From NCBI GenBank assembly GCA_024743115.1, contig JANSXC010000006.1:1-64000 (forward strand): DNA of 64,000 nt. Reading direction: 5' to 3'. Each line of letters starts with the position of its first letter. The first letter of the stretch is position 1. This stretch comes from a bacterium. Its GTDB lineage: Bacteria > Planctomycetota > UBA1135 > UBA2386. Made by a program: the position numbers and the translations under genes. The notes under the pieces are model-generated. The model was not told the origin of the DNA. It ran no database searches and worked only from the letters and a program-made list of their open reading frames with translations. Below, piece by piece: positions 7,674 to 16,197 of this stretch.

Positions 7674-8510
7674 ATGGTGATGCGACGGTTTCTGGCCGGG
7701 TGCCTGCTCGTTCTTGCTGCTGGTTGTGCGGGGTTCGGCTCTGGGCACGATTCGCCGATGCGGGCGATCGAGATGGCCGGGCTCGACACCAAGGTCGTGC
7801 GGTACATGCATGAGGGGCTCGCGTTCGAGAGCACGATCGTGCACCCGAAGACGGGCAATGCCGACTCGAAGTTGCCCGGGATCCTCATGGTCCCGAACTG
7901 GCTGGGGCCGACCGACGCTTCGCTGGCGAAGGCGAAGCAGATCGCGGCGCGCGGGTGCCTCGTGATGATGGTCGACATGTACGGGATGGAGGTGCGGCCG
8001 CAGAACGCGGGCGAGCCTGGCGCCGCCGCGGGTGTCGTACGCGGTGATCGGGCGATGATGCGGTCGCGTGCGCAGAAGGCGCTCGACGTGTTCCGCGGGG
8101 AGGCGGTGCGTTTCGGGCTCGATGCCGAACGGATCGCGGCGATCGGGTTCTGCTTCGGTGGCGGCACCGTGCTCGAGCTCGGGCGGACAGGAGCCGACGT
8201 CGATGCGATCGTGTCGTTCCATGGTGATCTGGTGTCGCCGACGCTCGTAGCCGACGCGGGGAACACGACTGCGAAGGTGCTCGTGTGTCACGGTGCAGAT
8301 GATCCCTACGTGCCGCAGGATCACGTGCAGCAATGGGTCGCGGCCTATGGTGCGACCGACGTGGATTGGCAGCTCGTGCAATACAGCGGCACGGTGCACA
8401 GCTTCACCGATCCAGCGGCCGCGAGCGACGGCGCGCGCTTCAACCAGCGCAGCAACGACCGCGCCTTCGAAGCGATGCGGTTCCTGTTGCAGTCCGTCTG
8501 GGCGGACTGA
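7674..8510 (+). CDS. Dienelactone hydrolase family lipoprotein
   Basis: The protein has 278 residues from ATG 7674 (an ATG two codons on is equally possible). It starts with a lipoprotein signal peptide, MVMRRFLAGCLLVLAAGC, whose L-A-A-G-C lipobox predicts lipidation at Cys and attachment to a membrane. The rest is an alpha/beta hydrolase of the dienelactone hydrolase family. The nucleophile is the cysteine in G-F-C-F-G-G-G (about residue 160), the acid lies in G-A-D-D-P-Y-V-P and the histidine in G-T-V-H-S-F-T-D. The family cleaves dienelactones and related esters; the substrate here is unknown. It converges on the peptidase gene at 8519 with 8 bp between them and no terminator visible. Confidence 0.88.
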   Translation: MVMRRFLAGCLLVLAAGCAGFGSGHDSPMRAIEMAGLDTKVVRYMHEGLAFESTIVHPKTGNADSKLPGILMVPNWLGPTDASLAKAKQIAARGCLVMMVDMYGMEVRPQNAGEPGAAAGVVRGDRAMMRSRAQKALDVFRGEAVRFGLDAERIAAIGFCFGGGTVLELGRTGADVDAIVSFHGDLVSPTLVADAGNTTAKVLVCHGADDPYVPQDHVQQWVAAYGATDVDWQLVQYSGTVHSFTDPAAASDGARFNQRSNDRAFEAMRFLLQSVWAD

Positions 8511-8518
8511 CCGGTGCG

Positions 8519-10888
8519 CTACCAGCGCGGCTCGCGAGCCAGCAAGTGGCGCACGAAGAAGTCCTGTCGGCGGCGCGCCATGTAGCGCGACTCGCCGATG
8601 CCGTGGCCGCCGCTCGGGTCGATCACGAAGTCGAAGTCCTTGCCGGCCTTCACGAGTGCGTCGACGACCTGCAGCGTCGACGCCGGGTCGACGTTGGTGT
8701 CCTTGCCGCCGAGCGTCAGCATGAGCTTGCCCTGCAGGCGGTGCGCGTGGGTGACGTTGCTGTTCTGCGCGTAGTGCGGGCCCATCGCGCCCATCCATGC
8801 TTCGTTCCACCACAGTTTGTCCATGCGGTTGTCGTGGCAGCCGCAATCGGCGACGGCGGCGGTGAAGAACTTAGGGTGGGTGAGCATCGCGGCCATCGCG
8901 TTCTGGCCGCCGGCACTGCCGCCGAAGATGCCGACGCGTTCGAGGTCGAGTTCGGGGAACTGCTTCGCGGCCGCGCGCAACCACGCGACGTGGTCGGGGA
9001 TGCCGCCGTCCATGAGGTTCTGCCAGCAGACGTCGTGAAACGCCTTGCTGCGCCAGTTCGTGCCCATTCCGTCGATGCGGACGACGACGAAGCCGAGTTC
9101 GGCGAGCTGGCGCTGGCGGTGATGCATACCGAAGCGCACGGGCACGTGGTGGTCGTGCGGGCCGGAGTAGATGTCGTCGAGCACGGGATACTCGCGACCC
9201 TTCTCGAAGTTCGACGGCCGGATGATGATGCCGTGGATGTCGGTCTTGCCGTCGCGCCCTTTGGCGACGAAACGCTCGGGCATCGTGTAGCCGGCAGCAA
9301 GCAGTCTCGTTGCGTCGTCGCGGCCGAGCTCGGCGATCCGCTTGCCGGTGCGGGCATCACGCAGCTCGGTCACGGTCGGCTGATCGACGCGGGACCAGCG
9401 ATCGACGAACAGCGTACGGTCGTCGTTGAGCTTCACGCGGTGCGTGCCATCGCCGGCCGTCAGCAACGTGAGCTGCGTGCCGTCGAACTTCACGCGCGCG
9501 AGGTGCTCGTGATACGGCGACTGACCCTTCGCGAGGCCGAGCGCGATCAGCCAGATCTCCTGCGCCTCGAGATCGACGTGCAGCACGCGTCGGACGCGCC
9601 AGTCGCCGCTCGTGACCTGGTTGACGATGTCGCCGGTCGTCGCATCGACGCGATACAGGTGGTTGTTGCCGTCGCGTTCGCTCGTCCATAGCAGTTGCGG
9701 CGACTTCTCGAACGCGCCGGTCTCGAGCCAGTGCAGAAACGTCTTCTGCGAGTAGTCGACGAACGTCTTGCTACGTTCGTCGACGATGGCTTTGAGTTCA
9801 CGCGTACTGCAGTCGACGCGATAGAGCGTGAGGCGTTGGTGGCCCCGCTTGTTGCAGAGGAAGTAGCAGGCGTTGCTGTCGGGGGCCCAGTGTGGATCGG
9901 AGACGCGATAGGTGTCCCTGAACGCCGAGTCGCGCATCGGAATCGCGAGTCCACGCTTCAGGTCGAACAGTCGTGGGCGGCGTTGGGGCAACGGATCGCC
10001 GGGTTTGCGGTAGTTGTGAAACCGCGTGCGCGGTTGCACCGCGTCGTAGGCGAGTCCTGGATTGGTCGTGGCAGCAGGCTTGACCGGCGCCACGTCCGTG
10101 ATCGGGATCTGGCGCGGTTTCGGATGCGTGCGTTGCCAGCCTGCTGCGAAGCGCCCGTTCGGTGAGTACGTGAAAGGGCCGGTGTGCGAGTCCGCGGTTG
10201 AGCCGTCGGTGGTCAGCCGCGAGGGGCCGCCGCGCTTGCGATGCAGGATCACGTTGTCATCGCTGATCTCCAAGCGCAGGGATCGCTCCGATTCGGCGCG
10301 TTTGCGCGGTGGCTCCGTGCGCCCTCCCATGGCCGCTGCGCGCGAGGCCTCGCCGACCTTGGCGACGGCGGCCCGTTCTGTCGCGCGGAAGATGCCGGCG
10401 AGGTCGTCGGCCGCGAAGTCGAGCACGAAGACGTGACCGACGAACGTCGACATCTCCCGCGTGCTGCGCGGCGCGATCTCACCATACTGCTGCAGCTCGC
10501 CGTTGGTTCGCACCCAGTAGAGCCGTACGCGGCGGTCGAACTCGTTCTCGAAGTGAATCGTCGTACGAGTGTCGCTGCGACTGCTGCGATCCCAGCTTGC
10601 GAGGGGCTGCAGTTGCACCGGGCCGGTTGGCAGGCCGATAGCCTCGGCAGCCTTCCCCGTGCGGCGTTTGCCGTTGTCGTCGATGCGCGTGAACGTTCGA
10701 TCGTCACCCTCGCCCTCGGGCCACCAGACCCCGCGGTCATCATCGAGCCAGTGGATTGTGCGTGTGAACCGCACGAGCTTGCCCGCGAACCGCTGCCGCA
10801 GTCCAGCGGCGCGTTCGTAGTCCGTCGCACTCCCTTGCGCAGCGAGCGCGCCCGCAGCGGCCAACACAACGGCGAAGAATCGTGGCAT
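8519..10888 (-). CDS. Secreted S9-family peptidase, dipeptidyl-peptidase-IV-like
   Basis: The protein has 789 residues with an N-terminal signal peptide (M-P-R-F-F-A-V-V-L-A-A-A-G-A-L-A-A-Q). The first 500 residues form the DPP-IV-type beta-propeller region, with W-T-S-E-R-D-G-N-N-H-L-Y-R typical of the last blades. The C-terminal alpha/beta hydrolase domain carries the S9 triad: Ser in G-G-S-A-G-G (about residue 655), Asp in G-G-K-D-T-N-V-D-P and His in S-G-G-H-G-I-G-E-S. It probably removes short peptides from the N-terminus of substrates outside the cytoplasm. It is divergent from the BNR gene at 11025, sharing a 136-bp upstream region. Confidence 0.9.
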   Translation of the reverse strand: MPRFFAVVLAAAGALAAQGSATDYERAAGLRQRFAGKLVRFTRTIHWLDDDRGVWWPEGEGDDRTFTRIDDNGKRRTGKAAEAIGLPTGPVQLQPLASWDRSSRSDTRTTIHFENEFDRRVRLYWVRTNGELQQYGEIAPRSTREMSTFVGHVFVLDFAADDLAGIFRATERAAVAKVGEASRAAAMGGRTEPPRKRAESERSLRLEISDDNVILHRKRGGPSRLTTDGSTADSHTGPFTYSPNGRFAAGWQRTHPKPRQIPITDVAPVKPAATTNPGLAYDAVQPRTRFHNYRKPGDPLPQRRPRLFDLKRGLAIPMRDSAFRDTYRVSDPHWAPDSNACYFLCNKRGHQRLTLYRVDCSTRELKAIVDERSKTFVDYSQKTFLHWLETGAFEKSPQLLWTSERDGNNHLYRVDATTGDIVNQVTSGDWRVRRVLHVDLEAQEIWLIALGLAKGQSPYHEHLARVKFDGTQLTLLTAGDGTHRVKLNDDRTLFVDRWSRVDQPTVTELRDARTGKRIAELGRDDATRLLAAGYTMPERFVAKGRDGKTDIHGIIIRPSNFEKGREYPVLDDIYSGPHDHHVPVRFGMHHRQRQLAELGFVVVRIDGMGTNWRSKAFHDVCWQNLMDGGIPDHVAWLRAAAKQFPELDLERVGIFGGSAGGQNAMAAMLTHPKFFTAAVADCGCHDNRMDKLWWNEAWMGAMGPHYAQNSNVTHAHRLQGKLMLTLGGKDTNVDPASTLQVVDALVKAGKDFDFVIDPSGGHGIGESRYMARRRQDFFVRHLLAREPRW

Positions 10889-11024
10889 GTCCGCGTGAGC
10901 CTACGGGCTCGGCGGACCGTTGGCGATTGGTGGCGGGATCCCGACGGCGTGGGGGCAGCACTCGTTCTGCAATCGAGTGTTATCGTGGATGCTCGCCCGG
11001 ACTGTGTCTCCAAAGGAACCACTC

Positions 11025-12665
11025 ATGGGACATCGACCAATCGCAATCTGCTCTTGTCCGATCGTGCTGCTAGCCCTCGCGGGGAGTATCGGCCACCAAC
11101 TCAGGGCCCAGGTCCCGGCCCATGCGGTGCAGGTCAACCCGGTACGCGGGATCGTGAATCCGGAGTTTGTGCGGTCCGGCTCACAGCTGCACGTCGTCAC
11201 GACCGTCTCCACCGGGAGCAGCAGGTGGGAGACGATCTATGCGCGCTCCGACGACGGCGGGCGCACGATGGCACGGAGCGACGTCGTGATCGACGCAGGT
11301 TTGCCGATCGAGAACTTCGCGGTCGATGGGATGTCGGTGCACGTCGGTTCAGACGGGGGGGCGTATCGGCCCCACGTCGTCAGTTCGTTCGATGGTGGGG
11401 ATACCTGGCGGGCGGCGACACCGATCGGGCCGCGTGGCTTTGGCACGACGGCGCCGGTGCCGGTGATCCAAGCCGATCAGGGCATCGTGAACTGCGTCTG
11501 GCTCGTCGAGGCGCAGACCGGTCCGGAGGTGCGGGCGACGCGATCCACCGATGGCGGGGTGACCTGGAGCGGCGTCACCCAGCGAATCGACAACGGTGTG
11601 CCGAGCGCGCCGGCGTTCCGGCAGGCCGATGATGGGCTGCAGGTTTTCGCGGCCGGCAACGTGCTGCACGTCATCTGGCGGCGCGAGATCGAGCCTGTGG
11701 GCAACGGGTCGTCGACGTTCCACGCGATCCACCAGCGCTCCCTCGACGGCGGCGCGACGTGGGAGCCGAGTGCGCAGGTCATCGCTGCCAGTACTCTGGG
11801 GGCGGCGCCGAACGAGGACGTCCTGCCGGCTGCGATTGCCAACGGCGTCATGCTCGTGGTCCTCGACGGCATGCTGTGGCGTTCCGCCGATCAGGGGGCG
11901 ACGTGGAGCCCGACGAACGGTCATCAGCTCGCCAGGGTCACCGGACTCGCGGCGGATGGTTCGATCGTGATGGTGTCTGCCACGGTGCCGCCGTGGCCGG
12001 GCTCGCTTCAACTCAATGCCTCCGCGGACGCGGGGCAGACCTGGCGGTCGCAACCGTTCGTGATCGATCTCACGTCGCCCGCGACCGCTACTCCGCACGT
12101 TGCGGGCGACGCACTGTTCGTAGACGTGCGCTACGCGTTCTATCCCTCTCGTGTCATCCAGTCCGATGATCTCGCGAACAACTGGCGGCTGCTCGCCGAT
12201 GTCGGTGAGATCGTCGCGGCGGATGCGGACGGGGCGATCCTGCAGAGCTACGCCCCTCCTGGCACCGTCTGGTTGTCGGCGCTCGAGGCGCATACCGCTC
12301 TGGGGCAAGGTAGTCCCGGGACCGGCGGGCTTGTGCCGCAACTCGACGGGCGTGGTGTTGCGGGTCTCGGGCGAACGATCGAACTCGCAGTGAGTAACGC
12401 AGCGCCGAACGCTCTGACGGGCTACTTCGCCTCGTTCCTGCCGACCGTCGCCGTTCCACTCGGGCCGTCCACGCTCTATCTCGATCAGCCGATCGGGCTG
12501 GGTTTCGTCGTCAACTCGGCAGCGGGCAAGGCGCGCCTGCCGATCACGTTGCCTGCCAGCGCGGCGTTCGCCGGTCTGCGGATCGCGTCGCAGGCGCTGG
12601 TAGTCGACTCGGGAGTTGCGGCCGGCTTCGCCATGACGCGCGCGATCGAGACCTGGGTCGACTGA
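11025..12665 (+). CDS. Secreted Asp-box (BNR) repeat protein
   Basis: The protein has 546 residues. ATG 11025 was chosen because AAGGA lies eight bases upstream and a signal peptide follows (IVLLALAGSIGHQLRAQ). At least five Asp-box motifs (S-x-D-x-G-x-T-W/M) are visible, for example S-D-D-G-G-R-T-M, S-T-D-G-G-V-T-W, S-L-D-G-G-A-T-W and S-A-D-Q-G-A-T-W, spaced as in sialidase-type beta propellers. Sialidase catalytic residues could not be identified, so enzymatic activity is not claimed. The last 120 residues form the C-terminal tail also seen on the Kelch pseudogene. It converges with the homoserine-kinase-like gene with only 7 bp between the stops. Confidence 0.85.
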   Translation: MGHRPIAICSCPIVLLALAGSIGHQLRAQVPAHAVQVNPVRGIVNPEFVRSGSQLHVVTTVSTGSSRWETIYARSDDGGRTMARSDVVIDAGLPIENFAVDGMSVHVGSDGGAYRPHVVSSFDGGDTWRAATPIGPRGFGTTAPVPVIQADQGIVNCVWLVEAQTGPEVRATRSTDGGVTWSGVTQRIDNGVPSAPAFRQADDGLQVFAAGNVLHVIWRREIEPVGNGSSTFHAIHQRSLDGGATWEPSAQVIAASTLGAAPNEDVLPAAIANGVMLVVLDGMLWRSADQGATWSPTNGHQLARVTGLAADGSIVMVSATVPPWPGSLQLNASADAGQTWRSQPFVIDLTSPATATPHVAGDALFVDVRYAFYPSRVIQSDDLANNWRLLADVGEIVAADADGAILQSYAPPGTVWLSALEAHTALGQGSPGTGGLVPQLDGRGVAGLGRTIELAVSNAAPNALTGYFASFLPTVAVPLGPSTLYLDQPIGLGFVVNSAAGKARLPITLPASAAFAGLRIASQALVVDSGVAAGFAMTRAIETWVD

Positions 12666-12672
12666 GCAGGCC

Positions 12673-13611
12673 CTACCCCGTCGACGTCGGCAGCGCGCCG
12701 TAGAACGCGGTAGCCAGCGTCAACGTCGTCGCGGTCTGCCCCGCATCGGCGAACGCCTCGACCATCGCGGTCGCGATCGCGGCAGAACGTCCCGAGGTCG
12801 TCGTGAACGCGATCGTGCCGGGGCCGTGACCACAGATCGTCGCGCCCGCGGCGCCCGCATCGCGCGCGGCCGTCATCGCGCGGCCGAGGCCTGGAACACG
12901 TGGGCGGCGGTAGGGCACGTGGATCTCGTCGAGCAGTGCCCGACCGAGCAGCTCCTCGTCGCCGCTTTCGAGCGCGCGCAGCACGGCGAGCGTGCGACCG
13001 ATGGCGCGCGTGGTCGCGGCATGCGGCAGGGTCGGCGGCAGGACCCGTTTGGTCTCGGCGGTGCCCATGCCGAGATCGGGCAGCGCGATCACGTAGTGCC
13101 AATCCTGATGGATCGGTTGCGGCAGCACGCGCTGCTCCAGTTCGTCGCGCGGGGCCGACAGCGTCGCGGTCGCGCTGAGGCCGCCACCGAGCGCGGCCGC
13201 GGCGTGGCCGGGGTCGGCACCCAACGGCACGAGTGCGTCGAGTGCTTCCGATGGCGTGCACGTCTTCTTGGCCAGTCGGGCGGCCGCGCCGAACCCGGCT
13301 GCGAATCCGCCCGAGATCGTGCCCATGCCGGTGCCGCGCGGGATCGTGCCTTCGACGACGATCGTCACGCCCTTCTTGACGTTGGCGCCGAGCAGCTCGG
13401 CGCCGCGACGGAAACCGCGCAGCACCGGGTCGTGGCGCGAGTCCTCGAGGTGGGCGCTGGGGTCGTCGCGGCGTTCGACGACGACCTCGCCGTCGGTGCG
13501 CGGCTCGACGGTGATGCCGAGCGACATGTCGAGCGCGAGCCCCACGACGCCGTAACCCGAACCGAGGTTCGCGGCGCTCGCAGGCACGTGGAACGTGATC
13601 GCGTCCGACAT
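12673..13611 (-). CDS. thrB: Homoserine kinase-like GHMP kinase
   Basis: The protein has 312 residues from ATG 13611. The N-terminus F-H-V-P-A-S-A-A-N-L-G-S-G-Y matches the start of homoserine kinases (P-A-S-x-A-N-L-G-x-G-F-D), followed by G-L-A-L-D. The ATP-binding P-x-x-x-G-L-G-S-S-A loop appears as I-P-R-G-T-G-M-G-T-I-S-G-G, a variant lacking the double serine. The C-terminal G-H-G-P-G-T motif 3 is present. Homoserine kinase makes O-phosphohomoserine for threonine synthesis in the cytoplasm. Another GHMP kinase substrate is possible because of the variant loop. It lies 19 bp downstream of the ALDH7 gene and is probably cotranscribed. Confidence 0.75.
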   Translation of the reverse strand: MSDAITFHVPASAANLGSGYGVVGLALDMSLGITVEPRTDGEVVVERRDDPSAHLEDSRHDPVLRGFRRGAELLGANVKKGVTIVVEGTIPRGTGMGTISGGFAAGFGAAARLAKKTCTPSEALDALVPLGADPGHAAAALGGGLSATATLSAPRDELEQRVLPQPIHQDWHYVIALPDLGMGTAETKRVLPPTLPHAATTRAIGRTLAVLRALESGDEELLGRALLDEIHVPYRRPRVPGLGRAMTAARDAGAAGATICGHGPGTIAFTTTSGRSAAIATAMVEAFADAGQTATTLTLATAFYGALPTSTG

Positions 13612-13630
13612 GCTCGGTCTATCGGCAGGA

Positions 13631-15157
13631 TCAGCCGCCGAACTCGATGCCCTGGGCGAGCGGCAGCTCCGTGCCCCAGTTGATCGTGCAGGTCTGGCGC
13701 CGCATGTAGGCCTTCCAGCTGTCCGAGCCCGATTCGCGGCCGCCGCCCGTTTCCTTCTCGCCACCGAACGCGCCGCCGATCTCGGCGCCGCTCGTGCCGA
13801 TGTTGACGTTGGCGATGCCGCAGTCGCTGCCGATCGCGGAGATGAACTGCTCCGAGGCCCGCACGCTGCCCGTGAAGATCGCGCTGCTGAGGCCCTGCGG
13901 CACGTCGTTGTTGATCGCGATCGCCTGCTCGAGCGAATCGATCGGCATCACGTAGAGGATCGGGGCAAACGTCTCCTCGCGGGCGATGTCGATCATGCCC
14001 TTGCAGTTCACGATCGTCGGCTGCACGTAGGCGCCGCCCTTGAGCTTGCCGGTGACCCGCGCGCGCTTGCCGCCGCAGACGATCTTGCCGCCCTGCGCCT
14101 CGGCCGCCTTGATCGCGCGTTCGAAGCCCTCGGCGGCTTGGTGATCGACGAGCGGACCGACGAGAGTCTTCTTGTCGAGCGGGTTGCCGATCTTGCACTG
14201 GCCGTAGGCCTGGACGAGGCGCTCGACGAGCTTCTTCTGGACCTTCTTGTGCACGAGCACGCGGCGCGTCGAGGTGCACCGCTGCCCGGCCGTGCCGACG
14301 GCCCCGAACACGATCGCGCGCGTCGCGAGGTCGAGATCGGCGTCGTCCATGACCGTGATAGCGTTGTTGCCGCCGAGCTCGAGCAGCGACCTGCCGAAGC
14401 GCTGGGCGACGCGCGGGCCGACGATGCGACCCATCCGCGTGCTGCCCGTGGCCGAGACCAGAGGGATCTGCGGGTCGTCGAGCAGCGCGCTGCCGACCTC
14501 GAGGTCCGGGCCGATGACGAGGCCGACGAGCGGCGCCCACTGCTTGCCGAGCACGTCCGCGGCGATCTTCGTCATCGCGATCGACGTGAGCGGGGTCTTG
14601 AGCGACGGCTTCCAGAGGCAGGCGTCACCGCAGACCAGGGCGAGCATCGAGTTCCACGCCCACACCGCGATCGGGAAGTTGAACGCCGTGATGATCCCGA
14701 CCGTGCCGAGCGGGTGCCAGTTCTCGCGCATCGCATGATGATGACGTTCACTCGCGATCGTCAGGCCGTAGAGCTGTCGCGACAGGCCGACCGCGAAGTC
14801 CGCGATGTCGATGCATTCCTGCGCTTCACCGAGGCCTTCCTGCAAGATCTTGCCGGCCTCGAGCGTCACGAGCTTGCCGAGCGGTTCCTTGTACTCGCGG
14901 AACGCCTCGCCGATCTGGCGCACGTATTCGCCGCGCTGCGGTGCGGGCAGGTCACGCCAGGCGAGGAAGGCTTCATGGGCGGCCTTGCTGACGGCCGCGT
15001 AGTCCTTTTTGGTGGCCATCCGCACCGAAGCGACGACGCTGCCGTCGATCGGCGTCTTGACCTCGAGCGTGTCGCCCGAAGTCTTGCGCCAGCGGCCGTC
15101 GAACGCGCCGTGGTTGGTCTTTCCGATACCGAGATCCGCGAGGAAGGGAGCTTTCAT
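13631..15157 (-). CDS. Aldehyde dehydrogenase, ALDH7 (antiquitin/aminoadipate semialdehyde) type
   Basis: The protein has 508 residues from ATG 15157. ALDH hallmarks are clear: A-F-N-F-P-I-A-V-W-A-W-N (cofactor region), W-K-P-S, G-S-T-R-M-G, the general base in L-E-L-G-G-N-N and the catalytic cysteine in G-Q-R-C-T-S-T-R-R near residue 290. The N-I-G-T-S-G-A-E-I-G-G-A-F-G-G-E-K segment and the C-terminal Y-M-R-R-Q-T-C-T-I-N-W-G are characteristic of the ALDH7 branch, which oxidises alpha-aminoadipic semialdehyde in lysine breakdown or handles aldehyde stress. It is soluble and NAD(P)-dependent by family. It lies between the esterase and the kinase on the same strand, probably in one transcript. 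Confidence 0.92.
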   Translation of the reverse strand: MKAPFLADLGIGKTNHGAFDGRWRKTSGDTLEVKTPIDGSVVASVRMATKKDYAAVSKAAHEAFLAWRDLPAPQRGEYVRQIGEAFREYKEPLGKLVTLEAGKILQEGLGEAQECIDIADFAVGLSRQLYGLTIASERHHHAMRENWHPLGTVGIITAFNFPIAVWAWNSMLALVCGDACLWKPSLKTPLTSIAMTKIAADVLGKQWAPLVGLVIGPDLEVGSALLDDPQIPLVSATGSTRMGRIVGPRVAQRFGRSLLELGGNNAITVMDDADLDLATRAIVFGAVGTAGQRCTSTRRVLVHKKVQKKLVERLVQAYGQCKIGNPLDKKTLVGPLVDHQAAEGFERAIKAAEAQGGKIVCGGKRARVTGKLKGGAYVQPTIVNCKGMIDIAREETFAPILYVMPIDSLEQAIAINNDVPQGLSSAIFTGSVRASEQFISAIGSDCGIANVNIGTSGAEIGGAFGGEKETGGGRESGSDSWKAYMRRQTCTINWGTELPLAQGIEFGG

Positions 15158-15214
15158 TCGCGGAGCACTTTCCACGGGCCAAGCCGCCGTGCAAGGACTG
15201 GCTGCACTCTCTCG

Positions 15215-16093
15215 TCAGTCGTCGCGTCCGGCGGCCCTCGGCGGTCGTGGCCGGCGCAGGAAATCGAGCAGCGGGTCGCCGATGGCGCAGGACTCGCGCG
15301 CGACCCGATAGGCGTAGCCCGTATGCCCCTCGCCAGCAAGCTCTGCGGCATCGACGGCGACCTGGAACGTCCGTAGCCGCGCAGCGAGCCGGCGGGCGCT
15401 CTCGGGCAGGCCATTGAGATCGCGACTGCCCCAGCGCAGGAAGAACGGCGGCGCCGCGGCGTGCGCATGCACGATGGGCGAGGCCTTGGACCGACCTGCG
15501 GGGCGCTTGCCGAATACGCCGTCGAGCAGTCGGTGTGGCGGGCGCACGTCGTAGACGCCGGACAGGCCGACGACGCCGTGGATCGCGGTGGGCGGGATCT
15601 CGAATCGTTCCTGCAGCTCACGGTCGAGGGCGAGCAGCGCGCAGAGGTGGCCGCCCGCGGAGTGGCCCATGAGCGACATCCGCGTCTGATCGAATCGGTA
15701 CTCGTCCGCGCGTTTCCGCAGCCAGCGGAACGCGGTTGCGCAGTCCTCGACGTGGGCCGGGAACTTCGCGATCGGTGACAGCCGGTAGTTGATCACCGCC
15801 GTCGCGATGCCGCGCCGCGCGAGTCGTTCGCCGAGGCGCCGGTGGCGGTCCTTGCCGCCGGCGATCCACGAACCACCGTGCACGAACATCACCAGCGGCG
15901 GCCGGGTCGCGCGGTCCTTCGGCAGGTAGAGGTCGAGGCGGTTGCGAGCAGGGGCGCGGGCGGCGGTCGAGTAGCGCTCGTCGCGGAACGACTCGATCGC
16001 CGTCGTCGTCGCACGCTTCTGCGCAGTCGACAGGGCGGCCAGCAGCCCGAGCGCGACGGCCAGCGGTGCGGTGCGGAACACGTTCGGGAACAT
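15215..16093 (-). CDS. Secreted alpha/beta hydrolase (carboxylesterase/lipase-like)
   Basis: The protein has 292 residues. ATG 16093 gives a proper signal peptide (MFPNVFRTAPLAVALGLL, then A-A-L-S-T-A-Q); the ATG at 16126 only adds a leader. The oxyanion-hole motif H-G-G-S-W is followed by N-Y-R-L-S-P, and the nucleophile lies in G-H-S-A-G-G-H near residue 145. The later G-H-T-G-Y is the likely histidine. This arrangement fits the BD-FAE/carboxylesterase family acting on small esters or feruloyl/acetyl groups in the periplasm. The downstream ALDH gene begins 57 bp on. Confidence 0.85.
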   Translation of the reverse strand: MFPNVFRTAPLAVALGLLAALSTAQKRATTTAIESFRDERYSTAARAPARNRLDLYLPKDRATRPPLVMFVHGGSWIAGGKDRHRRLGERLARRGIATAVINYRLSPIAKFPAHVEDCATAFRWLRKRADEYRFDQTRMSLMGHSAGGHLCALLALDRELQERFEIPPTAIHGVVGLSGVYDVRPPHRLLDGVFGKRPAGRSKASPIVHAHAAAPPFFLRWGSRDLNGLPESARRLAARLRTFQVAVDAAELAGEGHTGYAYRVARESCAIGDPLLDFLRRPRPPRAAGRDD

Positions 16094-16134
16094 CGCAGGC
16101 GGCGCAGAGTACGGTGTGGTCGGCAAAACCGAAA

Positions 16135-16162
16135 CCGGCCCGCGGCAAAGGCCGCGGGCCGG
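16135..16162 (-). terminator. Strong hairpin terminator
   Basis: A perfect 12-bp inverted repeat (CCGGCCCGCGGC and GCCGCGGGCCGG) has a 4-base loop. Read on the minus strand it is followed by GGTTTCGGTTTTG, a modest T-rich tract. It lies 36 bp beyond the stop of the SdrD-B protein gene and just before the esterase gene, so it probably ends the former transcript. Confidence 0.65.
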
Positions 16163-16197
16163 TCGGGTTCAGCTCGGCTGCGAGAGCTGGCCGGAGA

